The translations under genes and the position numbers were made by a program. The notes under the pieces are model-generated. The model was not told the origin of the DNA and ran no database searches. It saw only the letters and a program-made list of their open reading frames with translations. Shown here piece after piece: positions 35,960 through 45,521 of a DNA stretch of 64,000 nt. Numbering within the stretch: the stretch's first letter is position 1; every line of letters begins with the position of its first letter. The stretch covers positions 3,844,001-3,908,000 of the forward strand of contig NZ_CP184830.1 of assembly GCF_049275935.1 (NCBI RefSeq), written 5' to 3'. Origin of the DNA: Endozoicomonas_A sp049275935. GTDB lineage: Bacteria > Pseudomonadota > Gammaproteobacteria > Pseudomonadales > Endozoicomonadaceae.

Positions 35960-36934
35960 TCAGATCTGATTCCTGAGTCCTAATTGATCAGGATGAGGGT
36001 TTAGATAGGTTTGTTCCCGAATGTAATCGTTACCATGATTTTCAATGAAATGGCGTAGCATGGTCATTGGAACCACTAATGGCAATATACCCTGACGGTA
36101 CTCTTCGACCAGTTTGAGAAACTGGTTTCGCTCTTTGGTATCCACGGTTTTTTTTACATACCCCAGAATGTGCAACATGGTATTGGTGTGGGACTTGCGG
36201 TTAGCCCTTTTTTTCAGGGTGTTCATGAATTCTTCGAAGTATTGTGCCAGCAAAGATTCCAGTTCCAGTTTGCCACCTTTGGCGACCAGTTTTCCCAAGG
36301 CGGTGTAGTCACTGGGGTTGTGAGCCATGATCATATATTTGTGGGCAGAGTGGAAATGAACCACAGCGGCATGACTGGGGTTGTTCAGCACTTCGTTGTT
36401 CCAGCGGTGATAGGCATAGACCCGGGTGAAGAAATTTTCCCTTAAAACGGGGTCATGGAGTCGGCCTTCTTCCTCTACCGGCAGTAAGGGGCGTGCTGCC
36501 ATCAGAGCCTTGGCGTAGGCGCCGGCTGAACTGACGCCGGAAGGGCAGCCGTTTTCATGGTAGACCTTGACCCTTTCCATACCGCAGCTGGGGGATTTTT
36601 GCATCAGGATGTAGCCACTGATATCGGTTAATTCTTTGGCCTTCTTGTAGCCATAATCCGTTAGCTGATCGGTAACGTCGACATCCGGATGGTCTGTACC
36701 CACAACCCGAACCTTTTGGATATCCCCAACCAGACGAATTGGCTCTCTGGGGGTGCCGAGTCCGATGGCTACTTCGGGGCAGACTGGTTCGAAGTGGAAG
36801 TACTGGCTCAGGGTATTCATGCAGAATGAAGAGCGCTTGTGCCCACCATCGTACCGGACTTTCTGACCCATCAGGCAGGCGCTGATGCCGAGTTTGATGT
36901 CTTTTTCAGGTTCTGGAATCGAGACGATAGCCAT
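35960..36934 (-). CDS. DUF523-DUF1722 protein (YbgA-like)
   Basis: The protein is 324 residues. DUF523 covers about residues 15-160, with ISACLMGQKVRYDGGHK at the start and QKSPSCGMERVK; the cysteines in SACLMG and SPSCGM are likely metal or iron-sulfur ligands. DUF1722 (YbgA type) covers the rest. GGAAGAG precedes the ATG by four to five bases. In E. coli ybgA lies just before phrB, and the same pairing is seen here with a small membrane gene between. The pairing suggests a link to photolyase or light stress, still unproven. Confidence 0.85.
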   Translation of the reverse strand: MAIVSIPEPEKDIKLGISACLMGQKVRYDGGHKRSSFCMNTLSQYFHFEPVCPEVAIGLGTPREPIRLVGDIQKVRVVGTDHPDVDVTDQLTDYGYKKAKELTDISGYILMQKSPSCGMERVKVYHENGCPSGVSSAGAYAKALMAARPLLPVEEEGRLHDPVLRENFFTRVYAYHRWNNEVLNNPSHAAVVHFHSAHKYMIMAHNPSDYTALGKLVAKGGKLELESLLAQYFEEFMNTLKKRANRKSHTNTMLHILGYVKKTVDTKERNQFLKLVEEYRQGILPLVVPMTMLRHFIENHGNDYIREQTYLNPHPDQLGLRNQI

Positions 36935-37182
36935 TTAACTCTTCCTTTCTTATCCCTTTGCTTTCAATGTCACTTATTTTAAGGCAAACCCCCGGGAGCC
37001 TGTCGGACCAAGGTTCGACCCGGGCTCCGGAAAGAGCGGCCATCTTTATCTTTTGTAAGCTTCCTGCCAGGTCCGAATAAAACGACAGCACGGAAGGCTA
37101 ACATACTACTGCGTACGTATAAGTCCAACGATTCGGCACTGATAATAACAAAGACCGATAACAACAAAGGCCCAAGTTGCAC

Positions 37183-37377
37183 TCACTTGAGAAACTCCCA
37201 TATCAATATCGCTGAGAAACCTCCGACTGCCCCAGACACATAATCGGGCAGAGAAAAACCGAATATACTACGAAACAATAAACCGATTAAAAAACTTGCT
37301 ACCAACATCACTGCAAGGGCAATCAGGCAACGTTTCCAGAGAGGCAATATGGATGAAGCAGTTTTAACATCAGACAT
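37183..37377 (-). CDS. Small membrane protein
   Basis: The protein is 64 residues from the ATG at 37377. It has two hydrophobic segments (about residues 14-34 and 42-60). No family is recognised. It lies between phrB and the ybgA-like gene on the same strand; GAAG lies about eight bases before the ATG. Codon use and hydropathy are those of a real small membrane protein, but it could be spurious. The 248-base gap on its 3' side (36935-37182) holds nothing I can support. Confidence 0.45.
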   Translation of the reverse strand: MSDVKTASSILPLWKRCLIALAVMLVASFLIGLLFRSIFGFSLPDYVSGAVGGFSAILIWEFLK

Positions 37378-37524
37378 GATTATCTTCAAAAGACCATAAT
37401 CACCCAGTCTAGTAGGCGACCGTCATAACCCGCAAATTCAGAGGCGTTATAAACAGCGTGATTTACGATGCAAAATCGACCTGAAGGGTTGCTCAGACAG
37501 GTCAACCATTCGCACAAATCCAAC

Positions 37525-37582
37525 AAAAAAAACTGCCTCGTCCACTGAAATTCATTTCCGAAGGCTCAGGGGCGAGACAGGC
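37525..37582 (-). terminator. Probable phrB terminator
   Basis: Read on the minus strand, an imperfect GC-rich inverted repeat (GCCTGTCTCGCCC, 37570-37582, against GGACGAGGCAG, 37532-37544) is followed by a run of T opposite the A tract at 37525-37532. It lies just after the phrB stop codon. The loop is long, about 25 bases. Confidence 0.5.
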
Positions 37583-37596
37583 TCTTCCGATTTTGT

Positions 37597-39015
37597 TTAT
37601 GACTGCTTCAGCGCCTTGAAAGCAGAGAGTACTTTTGCTCTGGATGCTTTGAGGTCAACAATCGGTGCCGGGTAGTTAATCTCATGAGTATTTTTTTGCC
37701 AGGGGGCGTGAATCTCCTTACTACTGAGTTTGTCCAGCTGGGGTAGCCAGTGGCGAATAAAATGACCTTGTGAATCAAATTTCTCGGACTGACTGACAGG
37801 GTTAAACATTCTGAAATAGGGGGCCGCATCGGTGCCTGTGCTGGCAGACCACTGCCAGCCACCGTTGTTGGCAGACAGATCACCATCAATCAGATGCTGC
37901 ATAAAGAAGGTTTCCCCGAGGCGCCAGTCAATCATCAGATTTTTGCTCAGGAACATGGCCGTGATCATTCTGAGGCGGTTGTGCATCCAGCCGGTATTCA
38001 CCAATTGCTTCATGGCTGCATCGACTAATGGAAAGCCGGTCTCACCTTTGCACCAGGCATTGAATGCCTGTTTATCATCATTCCAGGGCAGATGTTCAGT
38101 GTCCGTGATGAATGCTCTGCCTCTGGAGAGTCTGGGGAATCCATGCAAAATATGTTTGTAAAACTCCCGCCAGATTAACTCACTCATCCAGCATTGCAGG
38201 CCATCACTTCCTGAGTCCATTTCTCCGTTGTTGGCTTGAAGGGCAGCATAAAAACACTGTTTGAGGGAGACTGTTCCTGAAACCAGGTAGGGTGAGAGGG
38301 TGCTGGTGGCATCAATACCCGGAAAATCCCGGAACTTTTTATAACCTTCACCGTGAGACTCAATAAATGCTTTGAGCCGGTTTGCTGCTTCCTCCTCACC
38401 AGCGGGCCAGAGTTTTTGCAAGCCTTCTACGGGCTTAAACAGATTTTGATAGTCGAAGGTCTCAACTTCAGGCAACTTCAAGGGCTTTTGCTTTTCAGGC
38501 GCAGGCAGTGGCTGAATCTGATGCAGGTTAAGGGTTCGATAGAGAGCCTTTTTAAAGGGCGTGAAGACTTTGAAATAATCACCGCTGCCATTCAACAGTT
38601 GACCGGGAGGGATCAGGGTCTGGTCAGAAAAGCGCTGGCACTCTAGCTGCTGCCCGATAAATGTTTGCTCTACAGCCTTGTCCCTGTTTTCTTCATTGAG
38701 CCCATGTTCGTTATTAAAGCTTATGCCATCGCACTCTAGCTTCCGGGCCATCTGCAACAGTTGTTGGGCACAGTGTTCAAACCGGAGAGACTGGATGACG
38801 ACCAATGGAATGTTGAGTCTGCTAAGAGACTGCTCCAGTTGTTTGAGATTCTGCATCCAGAACCAGAGCTTGTTCGGGCTGTCATTGTGCTCCTGCCACT
38901 GATCCGGGCACAGGCAATAAACAGCTATAACTTCATTTTTGTCTGCGCAGTGGTATAGAGCAGGGTTGTCACTCACTCTCAGATCGCCTCTGAACCAGAC
39001 CAGTGTTCGACTCAT
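37597..39015 (-). CDS. phrB: Deoxyribodipyrimidine photolyase
   Basis: The protein is 472 residues, as in E. coli PhrB. It starts TLVWFRGDLRVSDNPAL (antenna-binding domain) and has the FAD domain motifs ELIWREFYKHIL (near residue 275), WMHNRLRMITAMFLSKNL, GDLSANNGGWQWSAS and DAAPYFRMFNP. It repairs cyclobutane pyrimidine dimers with blue light energy. A light-exposed, shallow marine habitat would fit. Confidence 0.95.
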   Translation of the reverse strand: MSRTLVWFRGDLRVSDNPALYHCADKNEVIAVYCLCPDQWQEHNDSPNKLWFWMQNLKQLEQSLSRLNIPLVVIQSLRFEHCAQQLLQMARKLECDGISFNNEHGLNEENRDKAVEQTFIGQQLECQRFSDQTLIPPGQLLNGSGDYFKVFTPFKKALYRTLNLHQIQPLPAPEKQKPLKLPEVETFDYQNLFKPVEGLQKLWPAGEEEAANRLKAFIESHGEGYKKFRDFPGIDATSTLSPYLVSGTVSLKQCFYAALQANNGEMDSGSDGLQCWMSELIWREFYKHILHGFPRLSRGRAFITDTEHLPWNDDKQAFNAWCKGETGFPLVDAAMKQLVNTGWMHNRLRMITAMFLSKNLMIDWRLGETFFMQHLIDGDLSANNGGWQWSASTGTDAAPYFRMFNPVSQSEKFDSQGHFIRHWLPQLDKLSSKEIHAPWQKNTHEINYPAPIVDLKASRAKVLSAFKALKQS

Positions 39016-39291
39016 AGATATGTAGGCTGGAAATCCAGCCCACCTCCGAAATAGGCAAATAAATACTCTCTCTGACTGAGCTGGATTTTCATAGTGTGAA
39101 TAGCACCTTCAGTTATATTTTTAAGTTATAACTCTGTTACGGACTTTAAAAGGAAGTGGATCATCCCGGGGAAACGTTAAGAACTCTGGCTTAATAGTTG
39201 CTAAACAATATTTTAACTTTCTCACTATGCTATCAGGGGAGTTAATAGCATAGATGAGCTAACAGGATGGCTTTAAAAAAAGGTACTACAC

Positions 39292-40737
39292 ATGCTCGAT
39301 ACGAGTTCGTTTCCAACAACCCGTTCTGTTGAATATGAGCAGGTTTCTGATGATTATCTGAAGCAGAGACAACTTAAGAAAGGAGCAGCGGGCTGGCTGG
39401 TTCTGGCTGGACTCGGGGTTTCTTATGTGATTTCCGGAGATTTTGCCGGTTGGAATTTCGGGCTGGAACAGGGCGGTTTTGGTGGCATGCTCCTGGCCAC
39501 CCTTGTCATGGCTATTATGTATACCTTTATGGTGTTGTCATTGGCTGAGCTGTCTTCTTCATTACCTACTGCTGGTGGCGGCTACTCCTACGCCCGTCGG
39601 GCAATGGGTCCCTGGGGAGGGTATCTGACAGGCACCGCCATACTTCTTGAATATGCGATCGCGCCTGCAGCGATAGCCGTGTTTATAGGCGGGTATGTGA
39701 ATGAACTTTTTGGTTGGGACGGACCCCTGGTTTACGGTGCCTTCTATGCTGCCTTTATTGGTTTGCACCTTTTGGGGGCCGGAGAAGCTCTGAAAATCAT
39801 GATGGTGATTACCGGCCTGGCATGTTTAGCCATAGTAGTGTTTATCCTGGGAATGATTCCTGTCTTCAACGTCGACAACCTGTTTGATATCGACGTGAAT
39901 GCAGAAGCTACCGGCGCTTCAACTTTCCTGCCCGAAGGTTATGTCGGTATCTGGGCTGCCATCCCATTTGCCATGTGGCTGTTTTTGGCGGTAGAGGGTG
40001 TTCCCCTGGCGGCTGAAGAAGCCAGCGATCCCAAGAAGGATATGCCCAGAGGGATTATCACCGCCATGGTCGTTCTGTTGTTGTTTGGAGGGCTGGTACT
40101 GGTTCTGGCCCCCGGCGCAGTGGGCGCCGAATACATGAAGGATCATGCTGCTCCACTGGTAGGGGCTCTGCAAGAAGTCTATGGTAAAGACTCTTACATG
40201 GCGACCTTTGTAAACTTTGTTGGACTTGCCGGTCTGATCGCGTCCTTCTTTTCTATCATTTACGCTTATTCCCGACAGGTATTCGCCTTGTCCAGAGCCG
40301 GCTATTTACCTCGCTTTTTATCAAAAACCGGTGAGCGAAAAGTGCCCACAATGGCCCTGGTCATTCCTGGAATCATTGGTTTCCTGCTGTCATTGACCGG
40401 AGAAGGTGATCTGATGATCACTATGGCCGTTTTTGGTGCCACCCTCTCCTACGCCATGATGACGCTGTCTCATATTATCCTGCGAGTTAAAGAGCCAGAG
40501 CTGGAACGTCCTTATAAAACGCCGGGTGGCATCATAACGTCAGGCATTGCTTTTGGTCTGGCTATTGTTGCCTTTCTCTCTACCTTTCTGGTGAGCAGCG
40601 AAGCCGCTTTCTGGTCTGCGGCTTTCTATGCCGTCATGGTGGCTTATTTCGGTTTATACAGCCGACAGCACCTGGTGGCTAAAGCGCCAGAAGAAGAATT
40701 CGAAGCCATTGCCGAAGCTGAGTCTGAGCTGAGCTGA
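39292..40737 (+). CDS. Ethanolamine permease (APC superfamily)
   Basis: The protein is 481 residues with about twelve membrane helices. The first lines (KKGAAGWLVLAGLGVSYVI, SGDFAGWNFGLEQGGFGG, LAELSSSLPTAGGGYSYARR) match the proton-coupled ethanolamine permease group of the amino acid-polyamine-organocation superfamily. It imports ethanolamine or a close amine. The gene opens a five-gene same-strand run: the ligase starts 66 bases downstream, and the alcohol dehydrogenase, aldehyde dehydrogenase and amidotransferase follow. No EutBC lyase is near, so the cargo is probably used by gamma-glutamylation. Confidence 0.8.
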   Translation: MLDTSSFPTTRSVEYEQVSDDYLKQRQLKKGAAGWLVLAGLGVSYVISGDFAGWNFGLEQGGFGGMLLATLVMAIMYTFMVLSLAELSSSLPTAGGGYSYARRAMGPWGGYLTGTAILLEYAIAPAAIAVFIGGYVNELFGWDGPLVYGAFYAAFIGLHLLGAGEALKIMMVITGLACLAIVVFILGMIPVFNVDNLFDIDVNAEATGASTFLPEGYVGIWAAIPFAMWLFLAVEGVPLAAEEASDPKKDMPRGIITAMVVLLLFGGLVLVLAPGAVGAEYMKDHAAPLVGALQEVYGKDSYMATFVNFVGLAGLIASFFSIIYAYSRQVFALSRAGYLPRFLSKTGERKVPTMALVIPGIIGFLLSLTGEGDLMITMAVFGATLSYAMMTLSHIILRVKEPELERPYKTPGGIITSGIAFGLAIVAFLSTFLVSSEAAFWSAAFYAVMVAYFGLYSRQHLVAKAPEEEFEAIAEAESELS

Positions 40738-40803
40738 GCTGATTGTTTGGGCACCTTTCTGGTGCCTGACACCTGAAAAGCCTAAGAAAAACGAGTATCA
40801 AAT

Positions 40804-42177
40804 ATGCACAACCCCAGAGATGTCAAAACCATTGAAGATGCTAAAAAAATTGTTGAAGAGAGGGGACTCTCTCACGTTAAGGTCGGTCTTTTCGATAACG
40901 ATGGAATCATGCTCGGCAAATACATGAGCAAGGCCAAGTTTTTTTCAGCTCTGGAAAGCGGCTTTGCCTTTTGTGATGTAATCCTTGGCTGGGACAGTAA
41001 AGACCAGCTTTATGACAATGTAAAATATACAGGCTGGCATACCGGATACCCTGATGCTCCCGTACGAATCCTGCCCCATTCCTGCCGGGAGATCCCATTT
41101 GAAAATGGCATGCTGTTGTTCATTGCCGAATTCAAGGGGCAGTCAGAAGCGCTCTGTCCCCGGGGTACATTGAGAAGGGTAATTGAGAAAGCAGCTGACA
41201 TGGGCTTTGATGCCCGTGCGGCGCTGGAATATGAATTTTTTATGTTCCAGGAGACACCGGAATCGGTTCGGGAAAAAGGTTTTCGAAACCTCAAACCATT
41301 GACGCCTGACTGGTTTGGTTATTCGATGATAAGAAACTCAGTGCATTCCGATCTTTATCACCAGATACTGGAAATGGCCGAAGTAATGGATTTTCCCATC
41401 GAAGGCATTCATACAGAAACCGGGCCTGGCGTGGTCGAAGCTGCCATTGCTGTCGACTCTGCTGAAAATGCCGCAGATAAAGCCGCACTGTTTAAAACGT
41501 TTATGAAAGTGCTGGCGCAGCGTAATGGGCTGATGGCCACTTTTATGGCCAAGTGGTCACCGGATTATCCGGGGCAGAGCGGTCATATTCATTTGTCTTT
41601 GTTCAACAAAAAGGATGGGCAGTCGGCGTTCTTTGATCCCAGCCAGAAACACAGCATCAGTCAGACACAGAGGCATTTTATTGCCGGTTTGCAGCGATTA
41701 ATGCCTGAATTCCTGCCGATGCTGGCCCCTACCGTCAATAGTTACACCCGACTTATTCCCGGCTTCTGGGCACCTACCGACGCGACCTGGGGGGTTGAAA
41801 ACCGTACCACCGCATTGCGTGTTATTCCGGGTTCAGAGAAGTCACAGAGAGTGGAGTACCGGCTGGGCTCTGCAGATGCTAACCCTTATCTTTCCCTTTC
41901 CGCCGCTTTGGCTTCCGGTCTTCAGGGCATTATTCACCAATGGGAGCCCGAGGATCAGGTGAAAGGAAATGCCTACGACCAGGGGCACCCACCTGAATAT
42001 GCACTACCCACAACGCTCTGGGATGCAGCCCAAAAATTCAAGCAATCCGAAGCCGCCCGAACGATGTTGGGTGGCGCTTTCGTCGAACACTACGCTGCTT
42101 CCAGAGAGTGGGAAGAACGAGAGTTCAGAAAGCATATTACGGATTGGGAAATGGATCGTTATTTCGAAATTATCTGA
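40804..42177 (+). CDS. Glutamine synthetase-like gamma-glutamyl-amine ligase
   Basis: The protein is 457 residues of the glutamine synthetase fold, nearest the PuuA/GlnA4 type that joins glutamate to an amine. Motifs: VGLFDNDGIMLGKYM near the start, ALEYEFFMFQ with the metal-binding Glu, GPGVVEAAIA, FMAKWSPDYPGQSGHIHLSLF, and NRTTALRVIPG with the arginine set. In context with the ethanolamine permease and two dehydrogenases, the likely product is gamma-glutamylethanolamide, made with ATP. Other primary amines are possible. It lies 23 bases before the aldehyde dehydrogenase start. Confidence 0.8.
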   Translation: MHNPRDVKTIEDAKKIVEERGLSHVKVGLFDNDGIMLGKYMSKAKFFSALESGFAFCDVILGWDSKDQLYDNVKYTGWHTGYPDAPVRILPHSCREIPFENGMLLFIAEFKGQSEALCPRGTLRRVIEKAADMGFDARAALEYEFFMFQETPESVREKGFRNLKPLTPDWFGYSMIRNSVHSDLYHQILEMAEVMDFPIEGIHTETGPGVVEAAIAVDSAENAADKAALFKTFMKVLAQRNGLMATFMAKWSPDYPGQSGHIHLSLFNKKDGQSAFFDPSQKHSISQTQRHFIAGLQRLMPEFLPMLAPTVNSYTRLIPGFWAPTDATWGVENRTTALRVIPGSEKSQRVEYRLGSADANPYLSLSAALASGLQGIIHQWEPEDQVKGNAYDQGHPPEYALPTTLWDAAQKFKQSEAARTMLGGAFVEHYAASREWEEREFRKHITDWEMDRYFEII

Positions 42178-42200
42178 TCACTTCCAACGGATTTAAAACA

Positions 42201-43589
42201 ATGAATAATACACAGATTACCCTTTCACCAGTGGATGGTTCGGTGGTTGCTGAACGTCCACTGTCTGATATTTCAGACATTAATCAAGCGTTGGCAAAGG
42301 CTGAGAAAGCTCAGCTTGAGTGGCAAAGTACTGCTCTGGAAGAGCGACAAAACATCTGCAGCAAAGCTGTGGATTACTTTGTCGCTCAGAAAGACGACAT
42401 TGCCAGTGAAATTACCTGGCAGATGGGTAGACCAGTCAAATACTCTGCCGGAGAAGTAGCAGGGTTTGAAGAGCGTGCCCGCTACATGATTGAAGCTTCA
42501 AGTGAAGCACTGAAGCTCGTCACAATTCCTGAAAAAAAAGGCTTTACCCGTTATATCTGCAAGGAAGCTCTGGGTGTTGTGTTGGTCATAGCGCCCTGGA
42601 ATTATCCTTACCTGACCGCAATCAACAGCATTATGCCAGCCCTGCTGGCCGGTAATGCCGTGCTTCTGAAGCATTCTGCTCAAACCCCGCTCTGTGCCGA
42701 GCGCATGGTCGAAGCCTTTCTTCAAGCGGGTCTGCCTGAAGGGCTTTTTCAGTATCTGCACATGTCCCATGAGAACACTGAGTACCTGATTCAATGTGAC
42801 GCGATCAAGCATGTGGCGTTTACGGGCTCAGTTCCTGCGGGAGCCGTAGTAGAAAAGGCGGCTGCCGGACGATTCATCGGTATGGGTCTGGAGCTTGGTG
42901 GCAAAGATCCTGCCTATATCAGAGCGGATGCTGATCTGGATGCAGCGACAGACACGGTGATAGACGGTGCTTTCTTTAACTCCGGTCAATCCTGCTGTGG
43001 CATAGAAAGGCTCTACGTGCATGAAGATGTTTATGATGCATTCGTTGAAAAGGCTGTCGCTCTGGTGCAGCAGTACCGTCTCGGGCGACCTGATGATCCT
43101 GAAACCACTCTGGGTCCTCTGGTGAAAAGCAGTGCTGCGGACTTTGTCAGGGGGCAGGTGGACGAAGCTGTTTCACAGGGTGCAGTTGCTCATATCGATC
43201 CGGCTCTGTTTCCAAAGGATGAGCCTGGCACTCCCTATCTTGCTCCCCAGCTGCTGACTCAGGTAAATCACGCTATGCGGCTGATGACTGAAGAAAGTTT
43301 CGGTCCTGTTTTAGGGATTCAAAAAGTTTCTTCAGATGAAGAAGCGCTCAGCCTGATGAACGACAGTGAATTTGGACTGACTGCCGCCATTTTCTCACGG
43401 GATATTGAGCGGGCGGTTGAGTTGGGTCGTCAGGTTCAAACCGGCACTTTCTTTGTCAATCGCTGTGATTATCTTGACCCTGCTCTGGCCTGGACAGGTA
43501 TTAAAAACTCTGGTCGGGGCTGCACCCTGTCGGTGCTGGGTTTTGATGCCCTGACCCGACCCAAATCTTTCCACATCAAGCACGGCTGA
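42201..43589 (+). CDS. Aldehyde dehydrogenase of the gamma-glutamyl route
   Basis: The protein is 462 residues from ATG 42201. NAD(P)-dependent aldehyde dehydrogenase motifs are PWNYPYLTAINSIMPALLAGN, FTGSVPAGAVV, GLELGGKDPAYI (catalytic Glu) and FFNSGQSCCG with catalytic Cys265. By position it should oxidise gamma-glutamylaminoacetaldehyde to gamma-glutamylglycine, the same chemistry as PuuC. It sits between the ligase and the alcohol dehydrogenase. A further in-frame start upstream (42108) lies inside the ligase gene and is rejected. Confidence 0.85.
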   Translation: MNNTQITLSPVDGSVVAERPLSDISDINQALAKAEKAQLEWQSTALEERQNICSKAVDYFVAQKDDIASEITWQMGRPVKYSAGEVAGFEERARYMIEASSEALKLVTIPEKKGFTRYICKEALGVVLVIAPWNYPYLTAINSIMPALLAGNAVLLKHSAQTPLCAERMVEAFLQAGLPEGLFQYLHMSHENTEYLIQCDAIKHVAFTGSVPAGAVVEKAAAGRFIGMGLELGGKDPAYIRADADLDAATDTVIDGAFFNSGQSCCGIERLYVHEDVYDAFVEKAVALVQQYRLGRPDDPETTLGPLVKSSAADFVRGQVDEAVSQGAVAHIDPALFPKDEPGTPYLAPQLLTQVNHAMRLMTEESFGPVLGIQKVSSDEEALSLMNDSEFGLTAAIFSRDIERAVELGRQVQTGTFFVNRCDYLDPALAWTGIKNSGRGCTLSVLGFDALTRPKSFHIKHG

Positions 43590-43611
43590 GGCAGTAAGGA
43601 GACGTACATTA

Positions 43612-44781
43612 ATGAACATTGAGCAGTACACAGCTAACTGGAACTTCCCGACAGCTATCCGAACGGGCGCTGGCCGCATCAAAGATCTGCCTGCTGCCTG
43701 CATTGAACTGGGGATGAAAAACCCACTCATTATTACCGATCCGGGGTTATCACAGTTGCCCATGATTCAGGAAGCCCGGCTACAGGTCAGCTCTGCTCTG
43801 ACCGGGTGTGGACTGTTTTCCGGAATCAAGGGTAATCCAACCGGTGAGAACGTCTCAGCCGGCGTCGCTGCCTGTAAGGAAGGCGACCATGATGGTGTGA
43901 TCGCTTTTGGCGGGGGGTCTGCCCTGGATGCGGGTAAGGCTATTGCCCTGATGGTTGGCCAGAGTCGTTCAATCTGGGATTTTGAAGATGTGGGTGATAA
44001 CTACCTGAGAGTCAATGTAGAGGGAATGTTGCCCGTTGTAGCTGTGCCCACCACCGCCGGAACGGGCTCGGAAGTGGGGCGTTCTTCCGTGATCACCCAT
44101 CAGGATGAGCAGGTGAAAAAGATCATTTTTCACCCGGGTATGCTTCCTGGCATCGTGCTTCTTGATGCGGAACTGACCTGTGGTTTACCTGCCGGACTCA
44201 CCGCAGCGACTGGTATAGATGCACTCTCCCATAATCTTGAAGCCTATTGTTCGCCTTTCCATCATCCTATGGCCCAGGGTATCGCACTGGAAGGCATTCG
44301 TCTGGTAAAAGACTATCTTCCCAGGGCAGTGGCGCAGGGCAGTGATCTTGAGGCCCGGCATCAGATGCTGGTGGCCTCCAGCATGGGGGCAACGGCTTTT
44401 CAAAAAGGTTTGGGTGCTATGCATGCTCTGGCGCATCCACTGGGGGCTTTATACGACGCTCATCATGGATTGTTGAATGCCATTCTGATGCCCTATGTTC
44501 TGAAGGCAAACAGAGCCGCCATCGGTCATAAAATGGCGGCCCTCAGTCGTTACCTTGACCTGCCTGCTCCGGGCTTTGACGCTTTCTTCAACTGGGTGAT
44601 AGAGCTCAGAGAACAGTTGGAAATCCCCCATACACTGGCTGAAATAGGAATCGACGAAAGCCAGCTGAATAAAGTCGGGCGGATGGCCTTTGCCGATCCT
44701 TCGGCGGCCGGAAACCCAATCTCTTTTTCTGCGGCTGAATATCAGCAGATAGGCCAGAATGCGGTTCGAGGAAATCTATGA
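43612..44781 (+). CDS. Iron-containing alcohol dehydrogenase
   Basis: The protein is 389 residues of the group III (iron-dependent) alcohol dehydrogenases. Seen: the NAD-loop FGGGSALDAGKAIALM, PTTAGTGSEVGRSSVI, and the metal-binding region TGIDALSHNLEAY plus AMHALAHPLGALYDAHHGLLNAI with three histidines. In the cluster it would oxidise the alcohol of gamma-glutamylethanolamide to the aldehyde. The stop TGA overlaps the start of the amidotransferase gene. Confidence 0.85.
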   Translation: MNIEQYTANWNFPTAIRTGAGRIKDLPAACIELGMKNPLIITDPGLSQLPMIQEARLQVSSALTGCGLFSGIKGNPTGENVSAGVAACKEGDHDGVIAFGGGSALDAGKAIALMVGQSRSIWDFEDVGDNYLRVNVEGMLPVVAVPTTAGTGSEVGRSSVITHQDEQVKKIIFHPGMLPGIVLLDAELTCGLPAGLTAATGIDALSHNLEAYCSPFHHPMAQGIALEGIRLVKDYLPRAVAQGSDLEARHQMLVASSMGATAFQKGLGAMHALAHPLGALYDAHHGLLNAILMPYVLKANRAAIGHKMAALSRYLDLPAPGFDAFFNWVIELREQLEIPHTLAEIGIDESQLNKVGRMAFADPSAAGNPISFSAAEYQQIGQNAVRGNL

Positions 44782-45482
44782 TGAAAGTCGGTTTGCTGTT
44801 GTGTGATGATGTTTCGCCCGAGCTGCGCAAGGTTCACAACAATTATCCGGATATGTTTCTGGCTCTGTTGAGAAAGCAGGAACCTGATATACAGATGATC
44901 ACCTACCGGGTAGTGGATGGTGAGATTCCTGAAACGACTCATGAGTGTGATTGCTGGATTATCTCGGGCAGTCGTCACAGTGCTTATGATCCTTTTCCAT
45001 GGATAGCTTTATTGGCAGGCTTTATCAGAAGACTGTATGAAGATCGTTGCAAGTTGGCGGGTATCTGTTTTGGTCATCAGATCATGGCAAACAGTCTTGG
45101 CGGGCAAGTAGCTCTTGCTGACAAAGGCTGGGGTGTTGGTATGTCGTACAATCACGTCATCCGAAGGACCCGTTGGATGGAGCCTGCGGTTGAGGATTTC
45201 AAATTACTGGTCAGTCACAGGGATCAGGTCACTGGTTTGCCATCTTCGGCTGAAGTACTGGCCCGCAGTGATTTCTGTCCCAATTTTATGCTGCAATATG
45301 GCGATTCTTTTATCAGTGTTCAGGGACATCCGGAATTCAGCAAGTTTTACTCTGCGGACTTGATGAACTCTCGTCGGGAGGCGATTCCCGGGGACAGAGT
45401 GTTTAAGGGCATGGATTCGCTGAAAGACGATCCTGACAGTGATCTGATAGCTCAATGGATCATGCAGTTTTTCAATCAGTAG
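44778..45482 (+). CDS. Class I glutamine amidotransferase-like gamma-glutamyl hydrolase
   Basis: The protein is 234 residues. The catalytic triad of class I amidotransferases is complete: GICFGHQIMA (Cys97), and QGHPEFSK (His184, Glu186). It overlaps the alcohol dehydrogenase stop by 4 bases. There is no synthase partner, so it most likely acts alone as a gamma-glutamyl hydrolase, releasing glutamate and glycine from gamma-glutamylglycine, as PuuD does for gamma-glutamyl-GABA. A second ATG at 44781 is equally possible. Confidence 0.8.
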   Translation: MMKVGLLLCDDVSPELRKVHNNYPDMFLALLRKQEPDIQMITYRVVDGEIPETTHECDCWIISGSRHSAYDPFPWIALLAGFIRRLYEDRCKLAGICFGHQIMANSLGGQVALADKGWGVGMSYNHVIRRTRWMEPAVEDFKLLVSHRDQVTGLPSSAEVLARSDFCPNFMLQYGDSFISVQGHPEFSKFYSADLMNSRREAIPGDRVFKGMDSLKDDPDSDLIAQWIMQFFNQ

Positions 45483-45491
45483 TCATGATCT

Positions 45492-45521
45492 AACCCGGAA
45501 ATTTAATTGAGTTTCCGGGTT
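45492..45521 (+). terminator. Terminator of the gamma-glutamyl cluster
   Basis: A perfect 10-bp stem (AACCCGGAAA at 45492-45501, TTTCCGGGTT at 45512-45521) ends the cluster nine bases after the amidotransferase stop. An AT-rich tail follows. Confidence 0.8.

Noticed and set aside
36979..37182. 67-residue minus-strand frame after the small membrane gene
   Set aside because: Its composition is unnatural and it follows directly after another stop; no motif or ribosome binding site.
39016..39291. Promoter elements upstream of the ethanolamine permease
   Set aside because: TTGCTA- and TATGCT-like boxes are present but with a spacing too long for a sigma-70 promoter, so none is called.
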